In this document: positions 41,340-50,271 of the stretch, piece by piece
Position numbering within the stretch: the first letter of the stretch is position 1
Layout: every line of letters starts with the position of its first letter
Origin: an uncultured Ruminococcus sp.
GTDB taxonomy: Bacteria > Bacillota > Clostridia > Oscillospirales > Ruminococcaceae
NCBI GenBank assembly: GCA_900543145.1
Contig: UQPZ01000008.1
Location: forward strand, 18,118-82,117
DNA: 64,000 bases
Reading direction: 5' to 3'
Notes under the pieces: generated by a model
Told to the model about the DNA's origin: nothing
Seen by the model: only the letters and a program-made list of their open reading frames with translations
Databases searched by the model: none
Translations under genes and position numbers: made by a program

Positions 41340-42906
41340 GTTCAAAAGCCGCGTAAAAGCAAAAAAACTGGAAATAGAGGGGAAACGTTCCCTGCGCTCG
41401 TATGTATGGATGTATTTTATATTCTTTACCGTATTCATACTTGTGCTTATCTGGCTTTTCCAGTATTATTTTCTTGACAGCTACTATGAGTCTGCTAAAA
41501 TACGCGACGTACAGAAAGCAGCTTCCAAGATAGTCCGCAATTATGATAAGGACGATATACAGAATATTTCAAGACAGCTTGCCTTTGACAACAGTCTTTG
41601 CATTGTAGTTCTTGACGAAATGGGAAATATCAAGCTTGTTGAAAACAATATCGGAAGCTATTCATACTTTTATGACGACCTTGAAAATAATTTCGGTATC
41701 TTCCTGTTTAAGCTGAAAAATGAGTTCAACAGCTCAGATGAAAAATATATCACCAAGATCCATCAGAACGAGCATTTCAAAAGCAAGGAAATTTTCTTCT
41801 GTACCGGGATCAACAGCTCAGATTCGGACAAACCTCTGTATTTATTTATAGAAAGCTCCGTTGCGCCTATCGATTCCACAGTTAATATAATCAGGGAACA
41901 GCTTATTTATATTACCATAATACTTTTCGAGCTTGCATTTATAGTAACGATGTATATATCAAAAAGGCTGTCAAGGCCTATCGTTGAAATTACGAAAACT
42001 GCAAAAAAATTCGGAGCGGGGGATTATTCCGTTGAATTCAAAGCGGGGGGATACCGTGAAATAGAAGAGCTTTCAACCGTACTTGACAACGCAAAAAATG
42101 AGATTCAGAAGGTCTCCGATCTGCGCAACGACCTTATAGCAAATATTTCCCACGACCTGAGAACTCCGCTTACAATGGTAAAGGCATATGCCGAAATGAT
42201 AAGAGATCTGTCCGGGGACATTCCCGAAAAGAGAAATGCTCATGTTCAGATAATAATAGACGAGGCTGACAGGCTTTCCAATCTTGTAAACAATATCCTT
42301 GAGCTTTCAAAGCTTGAAAGCGGAAATATAGAGCTTGAACTGTCGGATTTTTCTGTACATGAGAAAATTCACGATGTTCTTACCCGCTATACTCTGCTGA
42401 TAGAAAATGACGGCTACGATATTCAGTTTATAGAGGACGAGGACAGGATCATAAGAGCCGATATTGAAAAGCTGGATCAGGTTCTTTACAATTTTATAAA
42501 CAATGCTGTCAACTACTGCGGAAACGATAAACGTATAAGGATCAAGCAGATAAACAAGGCTTCATGTGTAAGAATCGAGATAATCGACAACGGAAAAGGT
42601 ATATCAAAGGAACTTCTTCCGCTTATATTCGACCGCTATTACCGTGATGCAAAATACAAGCGCGACGTAATAGGCACCGGACTGGGACTTTCAATATGCA
42701 AGGAGATCCTTAAAAAGCACGGCTTTGCATTTGGAGTTCAGTCTGAAGAGGGAAAAGGCTCTACTTTCTGGTTTGAAGCGAAGCTTGCTCCGCTGAGGAA
42801 AGGCGATAAGCACAGCCATGATAAAAAGCCGCTGAGCTATCTTCCCGCTCAGACAAAGGAGCAGATAATGGAGGAAGAACAAAACAGCAGTCAGAACGGC
42901 TTATAA
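41323..42906 (+). CDS. Sensor histidine kinase
   Basis: A 527-residue partner of the upstream regulator. It starts at a TTG (41323), overlapping the regulator gene by 17 bp; no ATG or GTG gives a better start. Topology: helix near 29-50, an extracellular sensor of about 140 residues, helix near 190-212, HAMP (213-265), HisKA with the phospho-acceptor His277 in ANISHDLRTPLTMVKAYAEM, then HATPase_c with the N box (FINNAVNYC near 393), DNGKGI and GTGLGLSI. A Lys/Glu/Gln-rich tail follows. The sensor has no family I can name. Confidence 0.95.
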   Translation: MKKFSEFKSRVKAKKLEIEGKRSLRSYVWMYFIFFTVFILVLIWLFQYYFLDSYYESAKIRDVQKAASKIVRNYDKDDIQNISRQLAFDNSLCIVVLDEMGNIKLVENNIGSYSYFYDDLENNFGIFLFKLKNEFNSSDEKYITKIHQNEHFKSKEIFFCTGINSSDSDKPLYLFIESSVAPIDSTVNIIREQLIYITIILFELAFIVTMYISKRLSRPIVEITKTAKKFGAGDYSVEFKAGGYREIEELSTVLDNAKNEIQKVSDLRNDLIANISHDLRTPLTMVKAYAEMIRDLSGDIPEKRNAHVQIIIDEADRLSNLVNNILELSKLESGNIELELSDFSVHEKIHDVLTRYTLLIENDGYDIQFIEDEDRIIRADIEKLDQVLYNFINNAVNYCGNDKRIRIKQINKASCVRIEIIDNGKGISKELLPLIFDRYYRDAKYKRDVIGTGLGLSICKEILKKHGFAFGVQSEEGKGSTFWFEAKLAPLRKGDKHSHDKKPLSYLPAQTKEQIMEEEQNSSQNGL

Positions 42907-42913
42907 AAAAACA

Positions 42914-42949
42914 ATACAGAGAGCATTTATTTTTGCCCTCTGTATTTTT
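42914..42949 (+). terminator. Terminator of the two-component operon
   Basis: ATACAGAG/CTCTGTAT-type stem with T5 tail on the plus strand, 8 bp after the kinase stop codon. Confidence 0.85.
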
Positions 42950-42958
42950 ATATGCTTA

Positions 42959-43159
42959 TTATTTAATTCCGTACTTCCGGTAAAATGCCTTAATATCCTC
43001 ATCACCTTTCACAAGCTCCGTATACATAAGCCTGCCGGTTTTAGGATCGTAAAAGCCAATGGTTTTTTCACCCGTGCATATGCTTTTTTCAGTTCGGACT
43101 TCAAAGCCTTTGCATTCCTCCGGAACGGGAAGCTCCTTGAATCTTTTGAAAATACTCAT
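42959..43159 (-). CDS. Small conserved hypothetical protein, 66 aa
   Basis: Not recognised. A compact soluble protein beginning MSIFKRFKELPVPEECKGFE, with two Cys and a beta-hairpin-like FYDPKTGRLMYTELVKG. The ribosome binding site is weak (AGGT, 9 nt ahead of the ATG at 43159), but it lies only 20 bp downstream of the CHAP-like gene on the same strand and may be translated by coupling. Composition resembles a small beta-barrel; function unknown. Confidence 0.6.
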   Translation of the reverse strand: MSIFKRFKELPVPEECKGFEVRTEKSICTGEKTIGFYDPKTGRLMYTELVKGDEDIKAFYRKYGIK

Positions 43160-43179
43160 ATCAATACCTGTATTAAGCT

Positions 43180-45354
43180 CTACAGCTTTATTTTTATAAT
43201 ATCAGAGCAGATACCGTACTGTTTCCTGCCGTTTACAGTCTTATAGGCTCTTACCTTGATATAATTATATCCCTTTCCTGCTTTAACAGACTGGCTTGTC
43301 TTGGACGAAGTGCCGACTACTGCCGTAAGTTTAAAGGAATCAGTTTTTCCGGTCTTTGATGTATATATCTGATACCCGGACGCATTCTTCTGCTGATTCC
43401 AGCTGACTTTGATATTGCTTCCTGACTTTACCGCCGAGGCCTTTGTTTTAAGCGGATTTGTAACTGCGCTTATAGCTTCGGTAGCCTTTCCGAAATAAGT
43501 AACTCCGTTTTTAATATAGTAGGCTTTTACCTTATACTTATAACCTGTGCATGACGCCAGCGGGATATCCTTGTAGGAATTTGTTTTTACATCGGCTTTC
43601 CTTACCCACCTTTTAGTTAAGGGATTGTATCTGTAAACATAATACCCGCTTGCTCCGCTGTATTTGCTCCAGCTAAGGCTTATATAATTTCCGCCTATCT
43701 TGGAGACCTTCGCGTTTTTGAGCACCGCAGGACAGATTTTAAAGGATAGCTTTTTTACTCCTTTATAAAGTCCTTTTCCATTAACGGTGATCTGAGCCGT
43801 TCCCATATTTATATTTGAGGAATATGAAACGGTATAATCCGTTCCCTTTAAAAGCGTTTTGCTTCCGTTTCTGACTTTGACCTCAGGCTTTAATGCACTT
43901 CCTGTATAATACTGATCTGCAATGCTGTCAAAAGTCATATCCGCAATATTTTCAGTAACAGTAACGCTGCATTTGGCGGTTTTTCCGGCAGAGGTCTTAG
44001 CGGTTACAGTTGCCGTTCCTGCATTTTTTCCTACAACCTTTCCGTTTGAAACGTAAGCTGCACTGCTGTTGCTCGATGACCACGTTACCTCGTCAGTAAT
44101 ATTCGAGCCTTTCAGAGTATGCTGAAGCTTTGTGCTCTGCCCCTTTTCCAGCGTAACGCTTGAGGCATTAAGTGAAATTCCGGCGGCGGGAGATATTGTT
44201 ACCGTTACTCCCCTTTCCGAGCTGTTTCCGTATGTATCATAGGCGTATATATAAGTATTATATTCGCCCGTTTCCTTATTGTGATCGGCTGTGCTTACAT
44301 AGAATGAAGCCGCCGATCCGCTTACAGCTCCGTCGGATAATGTACCGGAAGTCCAGTTTTTATCCAGATCGTCAGTGGAATTTTTTGTGGTCCATGTAGG
44401 GAATTTAACGCTTTCTATTTTCGAATTGTCCGCAACCGTACAGGTTACGGTATATCCCTTTGCCGTTATTCCCGATATCTTTACGTTTGATATCTTAGGC
44501 GCAGTCGTATCAATATAGGTGCTGAGTGTTTTTGAGGACATATTTCCATATTTATCGTACGCCTGAATTATCGTAACATAGGTATCGTCTATACGTCCAA
44601 AATCAGAAGTTCTTACAGTCCCTGATACATATTCAGCCGGACTGTATACCGTACTCCATTTTGCGGCGCTTTTCCCCTTTGACTTTGGATAAGTTCCGAA
44701 CTTTACATATGAAACCTCGGTATTATCGGTAATGTTCGCCGAAACGGTATAGCCGCTGCCGGAGATTTTTGAAGCCTTTGCTCCGGAAATTACGGGAGCT
44801 GTCCGATCCAGCTTCTGCTCCATGCCGTCAATATAAAGCCTGTAGTAATAGTTCTCCGAAGCCGTGCTTTTCCTGTTTATCATTGTAACAAGCTTATCTG
44901 TTTTATAATCGTTCCATTTGTAGTTCTGCTCTATAAGCGTGACCTCGCTGCCGTTTACCTCCTTGACTATAGCGACATGATCATATTCTCTTGTCTGCAT
45001 AATATCTCCGGGAAGAGGGTTCTTTACCGTTTTCAGCTCAGCGTTATGTCCGTACATTGAAACCGAGGGCTTATCGTCAACCATATTTATATTATAAACC
45101 GTAACGCCGAATATCTGTGAATAAAACCTTGATACATAGCCCGCGCAGCAGTAATATCCCGTATTGCTCTGATATGTTACATACTCCGCATCTATTCCCT
45201 GAAAGGCATCTACTATCTGACCGTTTCTGGTTATTTCTATTATCTGCTCATTACTTGCCGCAGCAGCCTCAGTCAATGCAATATCAGCACACAAGGTAAA
45301 GAGCATACATATCGTACATATCATTGCGGAAAGTCTTTTCAATGGCGTCATCAT
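43180..45354 (-). CDS. Secreted CHAP/NlpC-like multidomain protein with Ig-like and FN3 modules
   Basis: A 724-residue exported protein. Signal peptide about 1-32. A CHAP-like amidase domain (about 35-185) has a Cys pair in GYYCCAGYVSRFY (Cys70 the likely nucleophile), DIMQTREYDHVAIVKEV with His126, and IEQNYKW. Two Bsp-like repeats follow (about 190-285 and 287-390, each with TDNTEVSYVKF-type strands), then a BIG2 domain (about 393-470, TWSSSNSSAAYVSNGKVVG), an Ig-like module (475-545) and two FN3 domains (about 545-635 and 637-724). It likely cleaves peptidoglycan or binds the cell surface. The promoter carries operator-like dyads. Confidence 0.82.
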   Translation of the reverse strand: MMTPLKRLSAMICTICMLFTLCADIALTEAAAASNEQIIEITRNGQIVDAFQGIDAEYVTYQSNTGYYCCAGYVSRFYSQIFGVTVYNINMVDDKPSVSMYGHNAELKTVKNPLPGDIMQTREYDHVAIVKEVNGSEVTLIEQNYKWNDYKTDKLVTMINRKSTASENYYYRLYIDGMEQKLDRTAPVISGAKASKISGSGYTVSANITDNTEVSYVKFGTYPKSKGKSAAKWSTVYSPAEYVSGTVRTSDFGRIDDTYVTIIQAYDKYGNMSSKTLSTYIDTTAPKISNVKISGITAKGYTVTCTVADNSKIESVKFPTWTTKNSTDDLDKNWTSGTLSDGAVSGSAASFYVSTADHNKETGEYNTYIYAYDTYGNSSERGVTVTISPAAGISLNASSVTLEKGQSTKLQHTLKGSNITDEVTWSSSNSSAAYVSNGKVVGKNAGTATVTAKTSAGKTAKCSVTVTENIADMTFDSIADQYYTGSALKPEVKVRNGSKTLLKGTDYTVSYSSNINMGTAQITVNGKGLYKGVKKLSFKICPAVLKNAKVSKIGGNYISLSWSKYSGASGYYVYRYNPLTKRWVRKADVKTNSYKDIPLASCTGYKYKVKAYYIKNGVTYFGKATEAISAVTNPLKTKASAVKSGSNIKVSWNQQKNASGYQIYTSKTGKTDSFKLTAVVGTSSKTSQSVKAGKGYNYIKVRAYKTVNGRKQYGICSDIIKIKL

Positions 45355-45413
45355 ATCAGGTCATCCTTTCATCAGCGTTAGCTGTTTGAATCATAACAGC
45401 GGAAACTAACTTA

Positions 45414-45442
45414 ATAATATCACAAAGGTTACAAAATGGCAA
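45414..45442 (-). promoter_or_regulatory. Promoter of the CHAP-like gene with overlapping dyad
   Basis: Minus strand TTGCCA, 17-bp spacer, TATTAT; predicted start near 45407. The -35 box overlaps a dyad (GTTGCCATTTTGTAAC, 45427-45442). The core AAAGGTTACAAAATG at 45424-45438 recurs exactly, in reverse, at 45564-45578, where a second dyad reads GTTACATTTTGTAAC (45560-45574). Confidence 0.65.
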
Positions 45443-45650
45443 CAGAATATGTTTCACTTCTCTGTTTTGCACATAAAGTTTTAGCTATTTCGCACAAACA
45501 ATTCCCCATTATCAGGAGCTTAAAATTCCATTTAAGCCCAACGCCTCAAATGAAGTTTTGTTACATTTTGTAACCTTTATCTCTATATGATATTTAATCC
45601 GCTGATGAAATAATTGACAATCCGAAGCAGTAATATTCAGATATTAAAAT

Positions 45651-46346
45651 TTATTCCCTCATGCTTCTGCGTATCCTTTTCCATTCGGGACAGTATTTTT
45701 CAACAAGCCTCCAGAAATCTCCGCTGTGATCCATATAAACTAAATGACAAAGCTCGTGAATAATTACATAATCGATACATTCCATATCAAAATAAACAAC
45801 GTCTAAATTAATGGATATCCTGCGCTCAGAAGAACACCTGCCCCAGCTGCTTTTAAGCTGTTTTACCGTTACGCTTTCAGGAAAAAGCCCGGTAAGCGAA
45901 GTCAGGAAATTCACTCTGTCAGTAATAATTTTTACCGCCTTTTCCTGTACGGCGCTTTCCGCCTGAGCAATAACATAGCCTTCGGTATAATTCTTGTTTA
46001 CCGAGATCTTCAGCGCGCCGTCTTCAAAGCAAGGCTTGAAATATCTTTCGCTGTAAATAAGCGAAATACGGTACAGCGTTCCTGCTAAATAAATCCCGTC
46101 TCCGTCCTTATAGCTTGTAAAGCCTCTTTTCACGCGTCGACTGCAGTCAAGGTTTTTAATGATCCAATCGGTTTTCTGACGCAGAAACTCCTCCCCCTGA
46201 GCGACAGAAAACTCAGGCGGTATCTTCAGAACCACCCTGCCTTCTCTGATACAGATATACATATTTTTCCGACTCTTGCAGTCCAGAATATAAGATATCA
46301 CCTGTCCATTTTCAAGAATAACCGTTTTTTCCCTTACAGTACCCAT
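45651..46346 (-). CDS. YgjP-type zinc metallopeptidase
   Basis: A 231-residue protein of the M48-like YgjP/WLM (DUF45) family. The zinc motif is HELCHLVYMDHSGDFW near residues 193-208 (HExxH plus the downstream His in DHSGDFW), preceded by LKSSWGRCSSERRISIN, which is typical of the family. An N-terminal beta-rich region binds the barrel. E. coli YgjP is reported to act in stress-related protein cleavage, but roles are poorly known. No promoter could be placed between the upstream terminator and its ATG, so it may be transcribed by read-through. Confidence 0.88.
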   Translation of the reverse strand: MGTVREKTVILENGQVISYILDCKSRKNMYICIREGRVVLKIPPEFSVAQGEEFLRQKTDWIIKNLDCSRRVKRGFTSYKDGDGIYLAGTLYRISLIYSERYFKPCFEDGALKISVNKNYTEGYVIAQAESAVQEKAVKIITDRVNFLTSLTGLFPESVTVKQLKSSWGRCSSERRISINLDVVYFDMECIDYVIIHELCHLVYMDHSGDFWRLVEKYCPEWKRIRRSMRE

Positions 46347-46370
46347 ACCCTTTCACCAGCCCAGTCTAAA

Positions 46371-46396
46371 AAACAACGGGCGGATCTCTCCGCCCG
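46371..46396 (-). terminator. Terminator of the SH3-domain gene
   Basis: Minus strand CGGGCGGA/TCCGCCCG stem, loop GAGA, then TTGTTTTTT, about 22 bp past the stop codon and 24 bp ahead of the YgjP-type ATG. Confidence 0.85.
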
Positions 46397-46418
46397 GTTT
46401 CCCTATAAATAAATCACA

Positions 46419-46976
46419 TCAATAAATCGGAGTATCCGAAAGATAACCCTCATAAACATATCCCGTCAGCTGTCCGTCTACATTCATAAAGGTAACCTTG
46501 CAGTAACCGTCTATACCGCGCTCAAGCACAGTAACCTCAATATTCGGCGACATACATACTATCTGCTGTGCATTCTGGTCCGGCTCGGTACGCAGATATG
46601 CATATTCGGTAACATACGCCTTATCTCCCTCAACCTCGGCTTCACTGCCGCTGTCCTCAGCCTTTGAATCCTCAGCTGCCTGAGAAGAAGCCTCAGAATC
46701 GGACTTTGAATCCGCGCTGTCAGTGCTGCTCGAATCAGCGCCGCTTTCCTTTTTATCTTCTGATGTCACATCCTGAGCTATAGACGTTTCAGGGGCAATA
46801 GTTCCCGTATAAACTCCGTCAGGAACAGACGAAGAATTACTTTTAAACAGTCCCTTTGCCAGAACTATAATAACGCATATTACAAAAATCCCTACTACAA
46901 TTACTGCGGCAACTCCCATAAGGTTTCCAGATTGAAACCCGCCGCCTCTGCCGCCGTTTTTACTGCCATTATCCAT
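46419..46976 (-). CDS. Membrane-anchored SH3b-domain protein
   Basis: A 185-residue bitopic protein. A Gly/Asn-rich N-terminus is followed by a single helix (about 20-43), a long Ser/Asp/Glu-rich linker (about 50-115) and an SH3b domain (about 120-185, VTEYAYLRTEPDQNAQQ, then VTVLERGIDGYCKVTF). SH3b domains bind peptidoglycan, so the protein probably senses or scaffolds the wall. A strong consensus promoter at 47030-47058 precedes it. It is the first gene of a transcript ending at 46371-46396. Confidence 0.83.
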   Translation of the reverse strand: MDNGSKNGGRGGGFQSGNLMGVAAVIVVGIFVICVIIVLAKGLFKSNSSSVPDGVYTGTIAPETSIAQDVTSEDKKESGADSSSTDSADSKSDSEASSQAAEDSKAEDSGSEAEVEGDKAYVTEYAYLRTEPDQNAQQIVCMSPNIEVTVLERGIDGYCKVTFMNVDGQLTGYVYEGYLSDTPIY

Positions 46977-47029
46977 TATCCGTAATCATTCCCTTTTCAG
47001 CATTTACCACTGCGATTATACCTATTAAT

Positions 47030-47058
47030 ATTATATATGCAAACTGCGGTTTTGTCAA
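47030..47058 (-). promoter_or_regulatory. Consensus promoter of the SH3b gene
   Basis: Minus strand TTGACA, 17-bp spacer, TATAAT; predicted start near 47023, 47 nt before the ATG at 46976. Confidence 0.88.
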
Positions 47059-47240
47059 GATTAATGATTATCCGCAGATAATTTACGGTAAACAATATCT
47101 CTGACACAACTATATACTCCCGGTGTCCTTTCCTGACGTACAGTTAGGAAAAGGTAATTTAAGTTTATCTCTTCGCCGAAAGAGAAACTAAATTTCAAAT
47201 AAAAAGCAAAATTGATTTCCTGCAAATACTTGCTTAAATA

Positions 47241-47269
47241 TTGACTTTAGCTTCAAAATATGCGATAAT
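47241..47269 (+). promoter_or_regulatory. Promoter of valS
   Basis: TTGACT, 17-bp spacer, GATAAT; predicted start near 47276, giving a leader of about 150 nt that contains the short ORF at 47307. The 180 bp further upstream hold two small hairpins (about 47130-47185) of unknown role. Confidence 0.7.
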
Positions 47270-47306
47270 AAAAATAATAATGATTTCAAAGGAAAGGAAA
47301 TGTTTT

Positions 47307-47369
47307 ATGACGATCATCGCAGGTCTTTATATTGATCCTTTTGATATTCTTCTTGACGTCCGAGTCTGA
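47307..47369 (+). CDS. Putative leader peptide of valS, 20 aa
   Basis: A short ORF with its own good ribosome binding site (AGGAAAGGAA, 8 nt before the ATG). It encodes 20 residues rich in Ile and Leu and ends in two Val codons (GTC) separated by one Arg, just before TGA. It lies between the valS promoter and the valS start. A second ATG at 47300 in another frame would give an 11-residue peptide. Leader peptides upstream of synthetase genes may sense charged tRNA, but no attenuator hairpin with a T-run follows. Confidence 0.45.
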   Translation: MTIIAGLYIDPFDILLDVRV

Positions 47370-47424
47370 ACCGATATTTTCGCTGTATAAAACCGAGTCA
47401 GGAAAAATGAAAGGATATGATGAT

Positions 47425-50049
47425 ATGGAAAAGGAGCTTTCAAAGCTTTACGAGCCCTCGCAGGTCGAGGATAAGATCTACAAATTCTGGCAGGACAACA
47501 ACTATTTCCATGCCGAGAGAGATTCGCAGAAAAAACCGTATACTATTGTAATTCCGCCTCCGAACGTAACGGGACAGCTCCATATGGGGCATGCGCTTGA
47601 CGAAACATTGCAGGATATTCTTATCCGCTGGAAGAGAATGAGCGGTTATTCGGCGCTCTGGCTGCCCGGTACAGACCACGCCGCTATTGCTACCGAAGCA
47701 AAGATCGTTGAAGCTATGCGCAAGGAGGGTATTACAAAAGAAGATCTCGGACGTGACGGCTTTATGGAACGTGCGTGGGAGTGGAAAAAGCAGTACGGCG
47801 GAAGAATTGTCGAACAGCTTAAAAAACTTGGTTCTTCATGCGACTGGGAGCGTGAGCGTTTCACTATGGACGAGGGCTGTTCTCAGGCTGTCAAGGAGGT
47901 TTTCGTTAAGTATTACGAAAAAGGCTTGATATACCGTGGAGAAAGAATGGTAAACTGGTGTCCTCACTGCAAAACAACGCTTTCAGACGCCGAGGTCACA
48001 TATGAGGATCAGCCGGGACATTTCTGGCATCTTCGCTATCCGCTCAAGGACGGCTCGGGTTATGTTCAGCTTGCAACTACCCGTCCCGAAACTCTGCTGG
48101 GAGATACCGCTGTCGCTGTTAACCCTAACGATGACAGATATAAGGATATTGTCGGCAAGACCTTGATACTTCCGCTGGTCGGCAGAGAAATTCCTGTTGT
48201 TGCCGACGATTATGTTGATATTGAATTTGGTACGGGCGTTGTAAAGATCACTCCCGCTCACGACCCTAACGACTTTGAGGTTGGAAAACGTCATGATCTT
48301 GCTGTTATCAACGTTATGACCGACGATGCAAAGATCGTTGACGATTATCCCGAATATGCAGGCATGGACCGCTATGAGGCAAGAAAGAAGATCGTTGAAG
48401 ATCTTGATAAGGCAGGCTTCTTGGTTAAGACTGAAGATCACGACCACAATGTCGGCACCTGCTACCGCTGCGGCACAACCGTTGAGCCTAAAGTTTCAAC
48501 TCAGTGGTTCGTAAAAATGAAGCCGCTTGCTCAGCCTGCCATCGACGCTGTTAAGAGCGGTGAAACGAAATTCGTTCCCGAACGTTTTGAGAAGATCTAT
48601 TTCCACTGGCTTGAAAATATCCGTGACTGGTGCATTTCACGTCAGATCTGGTGGGGGCATCAGATCCCCGCATTCTACTGCGACGACTGCGGCGAAATGA
48701 CCGTGACCAAGGAAAGCTCGGCTGTTTGCTCTAAGTGCGGAAAGCCTATGCGTCAGGATCCTGATACTCTCGATACATGGTTCTCGTCAGCGCTGTGGCC
48801 GTTTTCAACTCTTGGCTGGCCTGATGAAAACGCTGAGGATTTCAGATATTTCTACCCTACAAACACTCTTGTTACAGGATATGATATTATTCCGTTCTGG
48901 GTCATGAGAATGATGTTCTCGGGAATTGAATGCACGGGAAGAGTTCCGTTTGATACCGTTCTTATTCACGGTCTGGTCAGAGATTCACAGGGCAGAAAGA
49001 TGTCAAAATCACTGGGCAACGGAATTGACCCGCTTGAAATAATCGACCAGTATGGCGCAGACGCCCTGAGATTTATGCTTGCTACAGGAAATTCCCCCGG
49101 AAACGATATGCGATTTATTGAAGAAAAGGTCAAGGCAAGCAGAAACTTTGCAAACAAGGTATGGAACGCCGCAAGGTTTATCATGATGAATCTGCCCGGC
49201 GGTTTCAAGGCGGACAAGCTTCCTGAAAAGCTGAATGTTGAAGACAAGTGGATAATTTCCCGATTCAACACTCTCGCCAAGGAGGTTAATCAGAATCTTG
49301 AAGCATTTGAGTTGGGCGTTGCTGTTCAGAAGCTTTACGATTTTATTTGGGACATATACTGCGACTGGTATATTGAGCTGACAAAGCCGAGAATTACGGC
49401 AGGCGGCGAAACCGCACTGACTGCTCAGACTGTTCTCGTTTGGGTAATGAAGGGTATGCTCAAACTGCTCCATCCGTTTATGCCTTATATTACCGAGGAG
49501 ATATGGCAGGCGCTTGTTAATGACAACACTGCAATTATTGTAAGCGAGTTCCCTGTTTATGACGAGGCTCTCTCTTTTGCTGAGGACGAAGCCAGGTTTG
49601 AAAAGATCATCACCGCTATTAAGGGAATCCGTGCGACACGCAGCGATATGAACGTTCCGCCGTCAGTTAAGGCCAAGGTTTATATCGAAACTGCTCATGC
49701 CGAAACTTTTGAAGCAGGAAAGCTTTTCTTTGAGCGTCTTGCGTCAGCTTCAGAGGTTGAAATTGCAGACAAATGGGAAATTCCCGACAGCGTAACGGTC
49801 GTTACAGATTCAGCTAGAATCTTTATCCCACTCTCTGATATTGTTGACATTGAAAAGGAAACAGCTCGTCTTACAAAGGAGAAAAAAGCGGTCCAGAAAG
49901 ACCTTGACTTCCTTAACGGAAAACTCAGCAATCAGGGCTTCCTTGCAAAAGCTCCCGAAAAGCTTATTGAAGCTGAAAAGGCTAAGCTTGAAAAGGCAAA
50001 GGAAAAAATGGCGAAAATCGAGCAGTCGATCGCGGCGCTGAAAAAATAA
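47425..50049 (+). CDS. valS: Valyl-tRNA synthetase
   Basis: It charges tRNA-Val and edits mischarged Thr. The start is the ATG at 47425 (AAAGGA ahead, protein begins MEKELSKLYEPSQVED); the frame is open back to 47332. The 874 residues match ValS. Class-I motifs: PNVTGQLHMGHALDE near 48 (HIGH equivalent HMGH) and KMSKSLGNGIDP near 530 (KMSKS). The editing domain contains ATTRPETLLGDTAVAVNP. The C-terminal coiled coil (about 810-874, EKETARLTKEKKAVQKD) binds tRNA. Unlike most Firmicutes valS genes, it has no T-box leader; a short ORF precedes it instead. Confidence 0.97.
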   Translation: MEKELSKLYEPSQVEDKIYKFWQDNNYFHAERDSQKKPYTIVIPPPNVTGQLHMGHALDETLQDILIRWKRMSGYSALWLPGTDHAAIATEAKIVEAMRKEGITKEDLGRDGFMERAWEWKKQYGGRIVEQLKKLGSSCDWERERFTMDEGCSQAVKEVFVKYYEKGLIYRGERMVNWCPHCKTTLSDAEVTYEDQPGHFWHLRYPLKDGSGYVQLATTRPETLLGDTAVAVNPNDDRYKDIVGKTLILPLVGREIPVVADDYVDIEFGTGVVKITPAHDPNDFEVGKRHDLAVINVMTDDAKIVDDYPEYAGMDRYEARKKIVEDLDKAGFLVKTEDHDHNVGTCYRCGTTVEPKVSTQWFVKMKPLAQPAIDAVKSGETKFVPERFEKIYFHWLENIRDWCISRQIWWGHQIPAFYCDDCGEMTVTKESSAVCSKCGKPMRQDPDTLDTWFSSALWPFSTLGWPDENAEDFRYFYPTNTLVTGYDIIPFWVMRMMFSGIECTGRVPFDTVLIHGLVRDSQGRKMSKSLGNGIDPLEIIDQYGADALRFMLATGNSPGNDMRFIEEKVKASRNFANKVWNAARFIMMNLPGGFKADKLPEKLNVEDKWIISRFNTLAKEVNQNLEAFELGVAVQKLYDFIWDIYCDWYIELTKPRITAGGETALTAQTVLVWVMKGMLKLLHPFMPYITEEIWQALVNDNTAIIVSEFPVYDEALSFAEDEARFEKIITAIKGIRATRSDMNVPPSVKAKVYIETAHAETFEAGKLFFERLASASEVEIADKWEIPDSVTVVTDSARIFIPLSDIVDIEKETARLTKEKKAVQKDLDFLNGKLSNQGFLAKAPEKLIEAEKAKLEKAKEKMAKIEQSIAALKK

Positions 50050-50059
50050 CTTATTAAAA

Positions 50060-50096
50060 AAAGCCTTCTGCGGTACAAAACACCTCAGAAGGCTTT
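50060..50096 (+). terminator. Terminator of valS
   Basis: AAAGCCTTCTG/CAGAAGGCTTT stem, 11 bp after the stop codon; the tail is short on T's. Confidence 0.82.
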
Positions 50097-50206
50097 ACTG
50101 TTTCTAACCACGAGTTTTAGGACGGTAAATTCCAGCTCAGACTGATTTTATAAATAGGTCTGCGCTTTTTGCAGAAATTTGTCGAACGGAATACAACAGC
50201 TTTTAC

Positions 50207-50235
50207 TTGAATTATGTCAGATTTTGTGGTATACT
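50207..50235 (+). promoter_or_regulatory. Promoter of dgt
   Basis: TTGAAT, 17-bp spacer, TATACT; predicted start near 50242, 30 nt before the ATG at 50272. Confidence 0.75.
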
Positions 50236-50271
50236 TTTTGTAATAATATTTATCATAAAGGAGTATAGAAA

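Noticed and set aside
47300..47335. Alternative 11-codon ORF starting at 47300
   Set aside because: The ribosome binding site is too close (about 4 nt), and the 47307 start has better spacing; it is mentioned only as a competing reading.
46977..47424. T-box riboswitch upstream of valS
   Set aside because: No specifier stem or antiterminator GGTGG motif and no terminator before valS; only a short ORF and two small hairpins are seen.
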